Part shown: one piece after another, positions 1-9,362 of the stretch
How positions within the stretch are numbered: position 1 is the stretch's first letter
Layout of the letters: each line of letters starts with the position of its first letter
Origin: Neopusillimonas aromaticivorans
GTDB taxonomy: Bacteria > Pseudomonadota > Gammaproteobacteria > Burkholderiales > Burkholderiaceae_B
Assembly: GCF_030344915.1 (NCBI RefSeq)
Contig: NZ_CP128233.1
Coordinates: 1,240,001-1,304,000, forward strand
DNA length: 64,000 nucleotides
Reading direction: 5' to 3'
The notes under the pieces: generated by a model
What the model was told of the DNA's origin: nothing
Seen by the model: only the letters and a program-made list of their open reading frames with translations
Databases searched by the model: none
Translations under genes and position numbers: made by a program

Positions 1-311
1 TTATCGGCTGGTCGCTGTTCAAAAGCATTTCGCACCTTGAAGCGGGCTGCCTGACCCTGGCCGACAACTGCGTCTCGGGCATTACGGCCAACCGTGAGCG
101 ACTGGAAGCTGCCGTATCCAGTTCGGCAGGCCTGGCCACCGCGCTTAACCCGGTACTGGGCTACCAGATCGCCACTGAAATTGCACGCGCCGCCCTTAAA
201 ACCGGCACCTCGGTGCGCGAACTGGTCAAAGAAAAAGGGCTCATGAACGACGATGCGCTGGCATCGGTGCTAAGCCCTGACGTTTTGACACGCCCCTACC
301 GCTTCAACTAA
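1..311 (+). CDS. Aspartate ammonia-lyase / class II fumarase family, C-terminal end
   Basis: This is the 3' end of a gene that begins before the window; about 102 residues remain and stop at TAA 309-311. The fragment shows the family's C-terminal pattern: a helix reading SISHLEAGCLTLADNC, then GITANRERLE, then TALNPVLGYQIATEIA and SVRELVKEKGLM. Enzymes of this superfamily eliminate ammonia from aspartate or water from malate to give fumarate, acting as cytosolic homotetramers. The GITAN and SVRE segments look more like aspartase than FumC, but the catalytic serine loop lies upstream and is not visible, so the substrate is not settled. Confidence 0.8.
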   Translation, partial: IGWSLFKSISHLEAGCLTLADNCVSGITANRERLEAAVSSSAGLATALNPVLGYQIATEIARAALKTGTSVRELVKEKGLMNDDALASVLSPDVLTRPYRFN

Positions 312-365
312 ACCCCTGCGGCCTTGCTGGTGCAGGGTGGTTGGATTCAGCCTCATGCCACCAAC

Positions 366-2634
366 TTACGTAAACGGGGCGACAAACCGCCGCAGGCGCA
401 GGGCATTGGCCAGCACAAACAGGCTGGACAGTGCCATGGCGCCGGCGGCGAAGACCGGCGACAGCAATACCCCGTAAAACGGAAACAGAACCCCGGCGGC
501 TACCGGAATGAGGGCCGTGTTATAGGCAAACGCCCAGAACAGGTTCTGACGAATATTGGTAATGGTGGCCGCTGACAGGGCAATGGCGTTGGGCACCCCT
601 GCAAATTCCCCGACATCAGCACCACATCCGCCGCCTCCATGGCAACATCGGTACCCGTGCCAATGGCCAGCCCCACATCGGCCTCGGCCAGCGCCGGAGC
701 ATCATTGATGCCATCACCCACAAACGCCACACCGCCATAGCGGGCCTTGAGCTGCTGTACCGCCTGCACCTTGCCTTCGGGCATGACTTCGGCAATAACC
801 TCGTCGATACCCAGCCGGGTCGCAATCGCACGTGCCGTCCGCTCGTTGTCGCCAGTAATCATGGCGACCTTGAGCCCCAGCCGGTGCAAAGCCGCAATGG
901 CCGGCGCCGAACTGGGCTTGAGCGGGTCAGCCACGGCAAGAATCGCCGCAAGCTGATCATCAATGGCTGCATACAACGGTGTCTTTCCTTCCGCCGCCAA
1001 CTGTCCTGCAACGTCGGCAAAAACAGCCACATCGTGACCCAGTGTACGCATGAAACGGTCAGCCCCCACTTCAACACGGCGACCTGCCACAATGGCGCGT
1101 ACCCCCATGCCTGTGACCGAATTGAACTTGGCCAGCGCCGGCAGGGTCAGCCCCTGTTTTTCAGCCGCCTCGACAATGGCACGGGCGATCGGGTGCTCGG
1201 AACGGGACTCGACTGCCGCCACCAGCCACAGCACATCGTTGCGCTCAAACCCTTCTGTAACCTCAAGATCAGTCAGAGCGGGCTTGCCTTCGGTAACGGT
1301 ACCGGTTTTATCAACCGCCACCACTTTTGCATCCTTGAGCAACTGCAGGGCTTCCCCTTTGCGGAACAGGATGCCCAGTTCAGCGCCCCTTCCCGTACCG
1401 ACCATGATGGATGTCGGTGTCGCCAGCCCCATCGCGCAAGGGCAGGCAATGATCAGCACCGCCACCGCATTGACCAGGGCGTAGGTCAAGGCCGGTTCCG
1501 GGCCAAACGCCAGCCAGATCAATAAGGTCACCAGCGCGGCTGCCATAACGGCAGGTACAAACCAAAGCGTGATTTTGTCGACCACCGTCTGGATCGGCAG
1601 CTTTGCCCCTGGGCCTGCTCGACAAGCCGGATGATTTGGGCAAGTACCGTCTGGGAACCCACCGCTGTGGCCTGGATCACCAGCGCCCCCTGCTGGTTGA
1701 CCGTACCGCCAACCACCGCGCTGCCGACCGTTTTTTCAACAGGTACCGGTTCGCCGGTGATCATGGACTCATCAACCCAGCTTTCACCCTCGGTGACGGT
1801 GCCGTCAACCGGCACCCGTTCACCAGGGCGGACTTCAAGCAAATCACCGGCCAGGACGGCCGTAATGGGCATCTCGACCGTTTGGCCGTCTCGGACGACG
1901 TGAGCGACCGACGGCTGCAGGCCGACCAGCCGCTGAATGGCTTCAGAGGTGCGGCCTTTGGCACCCGCTTCAAGAAAACGCCCCAGCAAGATCAGCGCAA
2001 CGATGACGGCAGCGGCCTCGAAATAGACATTGACTGTCCCGGCAGGCAACCAGTCTGGCCTGAACGTGGCAACGACGGAATACCCATAGGCGGCAGCCGT
2101 ACCGACGGCCACCAGCGAATTCATGTCGGGGGCCAGACGAAACAACGCGGGCAGCCCTGTCAGGTAAAAACGCCGCCCCGGGACAAGCAGCACCAGCGTC
2201 GTCAAGGCAAACTGCACATACCAGCTCAGTTGCATTCCGATCGTCTGCATGACCCAGTGATGCATGGCAGGAATCAGGTGGGAGCCCATTTCAAGAATGA
2301 ATACCGGCAACGTCAACACCAGTGCCAGCACAAAATCACGCTTGAGTGCGGCGTATTCGGCCTCTTTGCGCACTGAGGCCTGGTCGTCACGCACATGCGG
2401 ATCAATTTCGCGCGCCTCGTAACCGGCTTTTTCGATGGCCGCCAGCAACGTGTAGGCATCGGCGATACCCCGTACCGTGGCACGCTCGGTCGCCAGGTTG
2501 ACGGCCGCCTGTTCAACGCCGGGCACCGCTTTGAGTGCACGTTCAACGCGACCCACGCACGAGGCGCACGTCATGCCCTGAACCGTCAATTCGACGATGG
2601 CGGGTTTTTCCTGTTCTTCCAACGCTGAAACCAT
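366..2634 (-). CDS. copA: Copper-translocating P-type ATPase CopA (two frame breaks)
   Basis: P1B-type ATPase of the inner membrane that pumps Cu(I) out of the cytosol. The N-terminal heavy-metal domain carries GMTCASC (Cys23, Cys26). After the first membrane helices come the TGEPVPVEK actuator motif, the intramembrane CPC metal site (CPCAMG), the phosphorylated DKTGT and the hinge GDGINDAPAL. The C-terminal helix pair ends at the stop at 366-368. The reading frame breaks near 1605 and near 595; in both places a run of four G (minus strand) needs a fifth, after which the protein is 756 residues, normal for CopA. No CueR gene is next to it. The C-terminal helices are read from the third frame and fit the family. 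Confidence 0.93.
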
Positions 2635-3010
2635 GACGGTTTTCCTTTAATGCAACATCAACCATAACGCAGGTATAGATCTTAGCACCGCCGCTTGAGG
2701 CCACTTCGGCCGTGCAACCGAATGACGGAAATCATGCGCTGACGCCCCAGACCAACGCAACAGGCCGCTTCAGATGGAAACAGAATAAGAAAAGCACTAA
2801 CCGTAATAATGGAATAAATATATTAATTAAAAATATTAGTTATTTATTTTCAATATGTTATGAACAATCAAAAAAAGGGAATTATATATTTCATAAGAGT
2901 ATAAAAAACATTCACCACCCCTGAATTTGCTTATAACAAAAGCATATGAAAATTCATTAATTTGCTTGATACGATGGCCAGCTTCTGCTTCCTTCATACG
3001 TCAAGCTGCA
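2635..3010. other. Divergent intergenic region with an AT-rich core
   Basis: This 376-base gap separates copA (minus) from the flavin monooxygenase gene (plus) and should hold both promoters. From about 2780 to 2965 the sequence is strikingly AT-rich compared with the GC-rich genes around it. It contains a direct repeat AATTTGCTT at 2924-2932 and 2959-2967, 35 bases apart, and several poly-A and poly-T tracts. I see no convincing gene: the short open stretch at 2712-2924 has no credible ribosome site or family motif. I could not identify a clear CueR site for copA. Confidence 0.5.
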
Positions 3011-4348
3011 ATGAACACTTCTCGCAACGACTCCATGCATCTGGCCGCGTTTGCCCTGGCAGGGCCTGTCTCCGGCTGCCATGGCGGATGGCGTCATCCG
3101 GCCGCCGACACTAATCTGCTTTCTGCCGGCTATTACACCCGTCTGGGGCAACTGCTCGAACAAGGCCGCTTCGACATGCTGTTTCTGGCCGACATCCTGG
3201 CCATTCCCCGACGCTATGGCAACAGCATCGACAGCCAGGTCCGTCTGGGCGCACTGGGGGCATTGCGGCTGGACCCGATGATCGTTCTGTCCATTGTCGC
3301 CGCAGCCACACGCCATCTCGGGCTGGCCAGCACCATCTCGACCTCGTATTTCGACCCCTACCCGATTGCCCGCGCACTGGCCTCGCTAGACCACCTGAGC
3401 GCCGGTCGCGCCGCCTGGAATATCGTGACGTCGTTCCAGCAGGCCGAAGCCGCTAATTTCGGCTTGACCGAGCAGCTCGACCGCAACGAGCGCTATGAGC
3501 GTGCGGAAGAGTTTCTGGAAGTCACCTGCAAACTTTGGGACAGCTGGGACGACGATGCTCTGAAACTGGATACGCAAACGCCGCTATTTGCCGACCCCGC
3601 CAAAATCCGGTCAATCAACCATCAGGGCAAGTGGTTTTCTGTCCAGGGTCCGTTGAACGTCAGCCGTCCACCGCAAGGACGTCCTGTCTTCATCCAGGCA
3701 GGTGCATCCGGTCGGGGCCGCGATTTTGCCGCACGCTGGGCCGATGTTATTTTCGTCACACACTCTTCGCTGGAGTCGGCACAAGCGTTCTACAAAGAAA
3801 TGAAAGAACGCGCCGTTCAGCACGGCCGCGACCCGGACAGCCTGAAAATCCTGCCCGGTATTGTGCCGATCGTTGCTGAAACCGAAGCCATGGCGCTGGC
3901 ACAGGAAGACATCCTGAAAGGCCTGACCGACCCGGAAGCCGGCCTGTCCACCCTGTCGTATCACCTGGACATCGACCTGTCGGCATTCCCCCAGGACGAG
4001 GTCTTACCCGACATGGATGTGCCCGGCGTGCAAGGCCACTACCAGGAAGTTGCCGAACTGACCCGCAAACGCGGGCTGGGGCTGCGCGCGCTGGGCCACC
4101 ACTATGGCATCGGCCCGCTGCGCGACTTTGTTGGAGATGCCGACAAGGTTACCGACACCATGCGGACCTGGCACGCGGCACGCGCCTGCGACGGCTTCAT
4201 GATCCAGGTGCCTTATCTGCCTGGCGGACTCGAAAACTTTGTGCGCCTGGTCGTACCGCGACTTCAAGACCAAAACCTCTTCCGCCGTGAATACGACGGA
4301 ACCACCCTGCGCGACCACCTTGGTCTGGCACGCCCTGAACGGAACTGA
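3011..4348 (+). CDS. FMN-dependent monooxygenase, NtaA/SnaA/DszA/DmoA family
   Basis: A 445-residue luciferase-like TIM-barrel flavoprotein, intact. The family uses reduced FMN from a partner reductase to oxygenate small molecules such as nitrilotriacetate, dibenzothiophene sulfone, dimethyl sulfide or pristinamycin precursors. Typical signatures are the FDMLFLAD strand near residue 50, the GRAAWNIVTSF segment with ERYERAEEFLEV after it, and GRPVFIQAGASGRGRDFAA at the flavin phosphate site. I chose ATG 3011 because the 28 codons upstream look like AT-rich leader rather than protein. It is followed 5 bases later by an OsmC-like gene and then a complete ABC importer, suggesting uptake and oxygenation of one substrate. 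No flavin reductase is seen nearby. The substrate is unknown. Confidence 0.87.
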   Translation: MNTSRNDSMHLAAFALAGPVSGCHGGWRHPAADTNLLSAGYYTRLGQLLEQGRFDMLFLADILAIPRRYGNSIDSQVRLGALGALRLDPMIVLSIVAAATRHLGLASTISTSYFDPYPIARALASLDHLSAGRAAWNIVTSFQQAEAANFGLTEQLDRNERYERAEEFLEVTCKLWDSWDDDALKLDTQTPLFADPAKIRSINHQGKWFSVQGPLNVSRPPQGRPVFIQAGASGRGRDFAARWADVIFVTHSSLESAQAFYKEMKERAVQHGRDPDSLKILPGIVPIVAETEAMALAQEDILKGLTDPEAGLSTLSYHLDIDLSAFPQDEVLPDMDVPGVQGHYQEVAELTRKRGLGLRALGHHYGIGPLRDFVGDADKVTDTMRTWHAARACDGFMIQVPYLPGGLENFVRLVVPRLQDQNLFRREYDGTTLRDHLGLARPERN

Positions 4349-4353
4349 ACATC

Positions 4354-4764
4354 ATGCCTGTTACCTATACCACCAGCCAACTGTCGCCCGATGCCGGACG
4401 CTATCTGCTGAATGCCCGCGACCAGCATCTGGTCGTCGACGCCTCAGAAAGCCGCGGCGGGCAGGGCCAGGCCTGGCAAGCCGCCGAACTGTTGCTGGGC
4501 GCCCTGCAAACGTGCTCGCACGCCGTCATTGGCGACGAAGCCACCAAACGCAACTGGGCTGGCTACGGCCTGAAGATTGAGGCCCGCAGCGAAACCGACG
4601 ACGACAGGCCAGGCCACTACCGGGTCATTGAACTGGACTACCGGTTTACCGGGCTCGATCAACACCAGGCTCAGGAACTGGTCGACGCCTTTACCGCCGT
4701 CTGTCCGATTTACGGCTCCCTGGCACGCAGCTCGAACGTAACGATCCGCATTCATACGATCTGA
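4354..4764 (+). CDS. OsmC/Ohr-type protein
   Basis: A 136-residue protein of the OsmC fold. Members are small cytosolic dimers whose two cysteines reduce organic peroxides or other oxidised species. Here the two expected cysteines are visible: one in the helix segment GALQTCSHAV near residue 53 and one in AVCPIYGSLARS near residue 117. The C-terminal NVTIRIHTI strand is also typical. It starts 5 bases after the flavin monooxygenase and precedes an ABC importer, so it may protect against or process oxidised products of the monooxygenase; that role is inferred from position only. The frame is intact. Confidence 0.8.
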   Translation: MPVTYTTSQLSPDAGRYLLNARDQHLVVDASESRGGQGQAWQAAELLLGALQTCSHAVIGDEATKRNWAGYGLKIEARSETDDDRPGHYRVIELDYRFTGLDQHQAQELVDAFTAVCPIYGSLARSSNVTIRIHTI

Positions 4765-4802
4765 TCCATGGGCTTATGCCCTCTGTCTGAAGAGAACACA
4801 TT

Positions 4803-5959
4803 ATGCGCTTTACCCATTTCCTGCGCGGCCTGGCGGCCGCCACACTGACTCTGGCCGCACCCTGACTCAGGCCAACGAACCTTTGACCATCGGCACCATC
4901 CTGTCAACCACCGGGCCCGCCGCCTTTCTGGGCGAAGACATGAAGGCCGGCATGGAAATCGCCGTTGATGAAATCAACGCCGCCGGCGGTATCAACGGCC
5001 AACCCGTAAAGTGGGTGTTCTACGATGCCGAAAGCCAAACCAGCAAAGCGTTGAACGCGACACGCCGACTGATTTCGCAAGACGACGTCGATATTATTGT
5101 GGGCGGCGGCAACATGAGCGGTATCGCACTGGCCATGGTCCCTCTCGCGACGCAAGGCAAAGTGCCCTTCATCTCGACCGAAGGGGCGCACAGCATCGTC
5201 GCCCCAGTGGCCGAACGCGAATGGATTTTCAAGAGCACGGTCGACGACCGACAGGTCTTTGAGCGCCTGAAAGACTACTTTGACAAGAAAGGCATCACCC
5301 GCATTGCCTTGCTGCATGACACCAGCGGGTTCGGGCAAGCCGCCGCCGAAGAACTGAAGAAACTGGCCCCGTCACTGGGTCTGGACGTAACATTCGAAGC
5401 CTTTGCGCCCACGGACAACGACCTGATTCCGCAACTGACCCGCATCAAGAACAGCGACGTGCAGGCGGTATTGTGCTGGACCGTCACCCCGGCCGGCGTA
5501 ATTTTCGCCAAACAAGCCGAGCAACTGGGTCTGACCGACCGCGAACTGATCCACAGCTATGGCTTCGTGTCCCAGAAATACATGGAGCTGGCCGGCAGCA
5601 GCGCCGACAAGCTGTTGCTGGTTTCGGTGAAGTTCCCGGTCGGAGCCGACTTGCCTGACAGCGACCCGCAAAAAGCCCCGATCAAAGCCCTGACAGACGC
5701 CTTCGAGAAGCGTTACGGCCGTGCGCCCAACCAGTACGTGGCCCAGACCTATGACGCCATCCAGTTGGCTCGTCACGCACTGCAAACGAGTAACGGCGAG
5801 CCCGGCAAAACCCGCGCCACACTCGAAACGATCCTAGGGCACAAGGGCGTTGGCGGCACCTTCAACTTTTCGCCTGAGCGTCACTCCGGTTTGTCCAAGG
5901 ATGACATTGTCCTGATCAAATGGGCTGACGGGCGCTTCCGCCTGCACGACTACAAATAA
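4803..5959 (+). CDS. Periplasmic substrate-binding protein of a branched-chain amino acid-type ABC importer
   Basis: LivK/Leu-Ile-Val-binding protein family. A signal peptide (MRFTHFLRGLAAATLTLAAP) starts at ATG 4803, preceded by GAGAACACATT. The frame then breaks near 4862, where CCC must be CCCC to join the mature part beginning ANEPLTIGTILSTTGPAAFLG; repaired length is 385 residues. The mature part has the usual two-lobed periplasmic features: GMEIAVDEINAAGGINGQPV, VDIIVGGGNMSG and GFGQAAAEELKK. It opens a run of importer genes (two permeases, two ATPases) with overlapping or short junctions. The ligand cannot be told from sequence; the linked oxygenase suggests it is a catabolic substrate rather than leucine. 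Confidence 0.9.
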
Positions 5960-5988
5960 AACGCCCGGCGACTCCTCTTTTCAGGTCA

Positions 5989-6869
5989 GTGATGGACAGC
6001 AACACCCTGCAAATCATCTTCTCGGGACTGGGCACCGGCAGCATCTACGCATTGATTGCTGTCGGGTTCAACGTCATTTTCAAAAGTACCGGCGCCCTGA
6101 ACTTCGTTCAGGGTGAGTGGGTCATGATGGGTGGCATTCTGGCCGCCTTCTGCTTCAATGACATCAACATGCCCGTCTGGCAGGCCTGCCTGATCGCCGG
6201 AGTCGCCGTCGCGCTGATTGGCGGGCTGACCGAACGCTTTCTGGTACGCCCCTGGTCAACCAGACGCCCTTCGCGTTGACCCTGGTCACCGTCGGCATCG
6301 CCTTGCTGTCGAAAAGCCTGGTCATGCTGAGCCTGGGGAAAAACCCGGTGGGCTATCCCGGTCTTTCAACGGCAACCTCGACCCACATCCTGGGGGCCAG
6401 CGTTGCCACACAAACCCTGTGGATCCTGGGGATCACGCTGACGCTGATGGCACTGACCCACGTCTTTTTCTCGTATACCCGCTGGGGCTGCGCCATGCGT
6501 GCGGCCGCTGCCAACCCTCAGGCGGCCGCGCTGGTAGGCATCCGCCACTCTCGCGTTGTTTTCAGTGCCTTCGTCCTGGCGGCCGCCATGGGCGGGCTGG
6601 CCGGCACCATCATCACGCCGCTGACCCTGATGTCCTACGACGCCGGCGCCATGCTGGGCTTCAAAGGGTTCAGCGCTGCCATGCTGGGTGGCCTGGGCAG
6701 CCTGTTCGGCGCCATGGCCGGCGGCCTGATCCTCGGGCTGCTTGAGTCCCTTGTCAGTGGCTTCGTAACGTCGCAGTTCAAAGATGCGCTGGCATTTCTT
6801 GTGCTGCTGCTGGTACTGGTACTGCGCCCTCAGGGCTTGCTGGGCAAACCGGAGGTCGTCAAATTATGA
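5989..6869 (+). CDS. Branched-chain-type ABC importer permease, LivH family
   Basis: Inner-membrane permease subunit, 293 residues after repair. The start is GTG 5989 or ATG 5992, 29 bases after the binding-protein gene. The N-terminus QIIFSGLGTGSIYALIAVGF and the following NFVQGEWVMMGG are characteristic of LivH. The frame breaks near 6257: CGCCCCTGG needs a fifth C, giving LVRPLVNQTPFALTLVTVG. The C-terminal half carries the family's RAAAANPQAAALVGI loop and GFKGFSAAMLGGLGS. The stop overlaps the start of the next permease gene (ATGA), typical of translational coupling. Confidence 0.9.
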
Positions 6870-7841
6870 AACCGGCTTTTCTGACACGCCTTGGCGCCCG
6901 TCGCCAGAGCCATTTGCTGATCCTGTGGATACTGGTCATTCTATGGCCGCTGATCACGCCCAATGCCTACTGGGTCAGCATGGGCAGCGCCTTTTTCATC
7001 AATCTGCTGCTGATTGCCAGCCTGAACCTGCTGGTTGGTCTGACCGGCCTGACGTCGCTGGCCCATGCCGCGTTCTGGGGGCTTGGCGCTTACACCAGCG
7101 GAATGCTGGCCGTCCATGCCGGCGTGACGCCATGGCTGGGCACACTGGGGGCCATGGGCATTTCCGCACTGTTTTCAATCGTGATCGGCTGGCCCACGCT
7201 GAGACTCAGCGGCCACTATCTGGCCATGGCCACACTGGGCTTTAATGCGATTTTCTCTGTGTTGCTGACAGGACTGGTCAGCTGGACGGGAGGCCCGAAC
7301 GGGCTGATCGGCATTCCTGCCTACACGCTGGGGGCCTGGACGTCAGCAGCCCGACCGCCATTTTTGTGGCCTATTGGCTGGTAACGGGCCTCATCCTGCT
7401 CAGCCTGAGCTTCCTGGGAATTCACGCGCCGGCCGCGCCCTGCGGGTGATCCACTCCAGCGATACGGCGGCCGCCTGCATAGGTATCCCCATACTGCGCT
7501 ACAAACTGGGCGTTTTCGTCCTGGCCAATACCATTGCGGCGCTGGCCGGAGCCTTGTACGCGCACCAGAACCAATTCGTTTCACCCGACGTGTTCTCGTT
7601 CTCGACCTCGATCCTGTTACTGGTCATGGTGGCGATCGGCGGATTTGGCCGCTACTGGGGTCCCTTCTTCGGGGCGCTGATCTTCACGGCCCTGCCCGAG
7701 CTGACACGCAGCCTGCATGACGCCGAACTGCTCATTTTCGGTATTGCCATGATTGTCGTTGTCGGGTTCATGCCCGGCGGCATAGCAGGCGGCCTGGCCA
7801 ATCTCAAGTCCCGCCTGCCCTTGCGGAGGCCATCGGCATGA
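6866..7841 (+). CDS. Branched-chain-type ABC importer permease, LivM family
   Basis: Second permease subunit, 325 residues after repair. NLLVGLTGLTSLAHAAFWGLGAYTSG is the LivM signature in the first membrane segments, and RALRVIHSSDTAAACIGI is the conserved cytoplasmic coupling loop. Two one-base losses interrupt it: the GGGGG tract near 7331 (should be six) and the GGG near 7418 (should be four, giving SFLGNSRAGR). The C-terminus reads GVFVLANTIAALAGALYAHQ and ends at TGA overlapping the ATPase start at 7838. With LivH it forms the membrane channel of the importer. Confidence 0.88.
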
Positions 7842-8648
7842 CGACATCTTATACAGCACAGCCTGCCACTGCCGAACACAGCCCCATCCTGCAACTGAAC
7901 GGTATCGGCAAATCGTTTGGCGGTCTGGTCGCCATCGATGCGGTCGACCTGAGCGTACAACCCGGTACGATCCACGCGCTGATCGGCCCGAACGGCGCCG
8001 GAAAATCAACCCTGTTCAACCTGATCTGCGGCATCAACCCGCCGACACAGGGGGTCATCCATTTTCATGGGGAGGACATCACGGCCCTGCCGCCCCATCA
8101 ACGCGCCCAGCGCGGTCTGGCCCGCACCTTCCAGAACCTGCAGATCTTCCAGGACATGACGGTGCTTGAAAACGTGCTGGTCGGTCGGCACACCCAGACC
8201 CGCAGCACGTTCATCGATGCGTTGCTGAACTCGCGTCGCCAGCGCCGGGAAAATACAACCGGGATCCAGGAAGGCCTGCAACGGCTTGAGCAGATCGGGC
8301 TGGCGGAAAAGGCACAACAACTGGCGGGCGCCCTGAGCTACGGGGAATCGAAACTGCTGGAAATGGCACGCGCCATGGCCAGCCAGCCTTCGCTGTTGCT
8401 GCTGGACGAGCCTCTGGCCGGACTGCCCACCCAGTGCAATTGCCCACGTTGAACGCGCCATTCTTGACCTGCACCGCCAGGGTACGACGATCGTGCTGGT
8501 CGAACACAACGTCGGTGTCGTCATGCGGCTGGCCCATTACATTTCCGTACTGAACAACGGCCGCCTGATCAGCGAGGGAACCCCCGCCCACGTGCGCCAG
8601 GACCCGGCCGTACTCGAAGCCTACCTTGGAGACAGCATCCATGCTTGA
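7838..8648 (+). CDS. Branched-chain-type ABC importer ATPase, LivG family
   Basis: Cytosolic ATPase subunit of about 270 residues. Walker A is GPNGAGKST, the signature region reads LSYGESKLLEMARAMA and Walker B is LLLLDEPLAG. Just after Walker B the frame breaks near 8430-8445 (either one extra base or two lost C); the downstream frame continues IAHVERAILDLHRQG and TTIVLVEHNVGVVMRLAH, the expected switch histidine region, and ends GDSIHA. The stop at 8646-8648 overlaps the start of the next ATPase gene at 8641. The signature serine-glycine motif is LSYGES rather than LSGGQ, common for LivG. Confidence 0.87.
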
Positions 8649-9356
8649 CGTTACCCGGCTTTCCACCTGGATCGGCCCGGCCCGGATCCTGCATGACATT
8701 GACCTGACGCTGGCCCCCGGTGAAATCGCCTGCCTGCTCGGCCCCAACGGGGCCGGCAAATCAACCCTGATGAATACTCTGGCGGGCCTGCTGCGACACC
8801 GTCAGGGCACGATAACCCTGGCCGGCAAACCCTGGACAAGCTGGATGCCGCACAGCGCGTCAAGAACGGTATTGCGCTGTCGCCGGAAGGACGACAGGTC
8901 TTCACCCCGCTGACGGTTCAGGAAAACCTGTTGATGGGCGCTTATGGCCGCTACGACAAGGCCGCCATCCGCCAGGACCTTGAGCACGTGCTGAACATGT
9001 TTCCACGTCTGCGGGAACGCCTGCCCCAGACCGCCGGAACCCTGTCAGGCGGTGAGCAGCAAATGCTGGCCATTGGCCGTGCCCTGATGAGCCGCCCCAC
9101 CTTGTTGCTGCTGGATGAGCCCTCACTGGGACTGGCACCAAAAATCGTTGCTGAAATTTTTGCCACGATTTCCCGCCTGAAAGAAAGCGGCGTCAGCATC
9201 CTGATCGCCGAACAGAATGCCCATCTGGCCGTGACCTCATCGAGTCGCACGTATCTGATGACCGGCGGCAAGATCATCAAGTCAGGCAGCAGCCGGGACA
9301 TGCTGGATGACCCGGCGATCAGGGCGGCCTACTCGGGTGAAGCCAGCCACCAGTGA
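8641..9356 (+). CDS. Branched-chain-type ABC importer ATPase, LivF family
   Basis: Second ATPase of the importer, 238 residues after repair. Walker A GPNGAGKST, signature LSGGEQQMLAIGRALM and Walker B LLLLDEPSLGL are all present, followed by SILIAEQNAHLA with the family's glutamine. The frame breaks near 8831, where GGCAAACCC needs another C to continue PLDKLDAAQRVKNGIALSPEGRQVF. It is the last gene of the plus-strand transport operon and lies only 6 bases from the converging iorB gene; I see no clear hairpin terminator between them. Confidence 0.88.
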
Positions 9357-9362
9357 CGAGAC

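Noticed and set aside
2712..2924. Small protein in the AT-rich region
   Set aside because: Composition is Asn/Lys/Ile-rich as any AT-rich stretch would give, and there is no ribosome site or motif.
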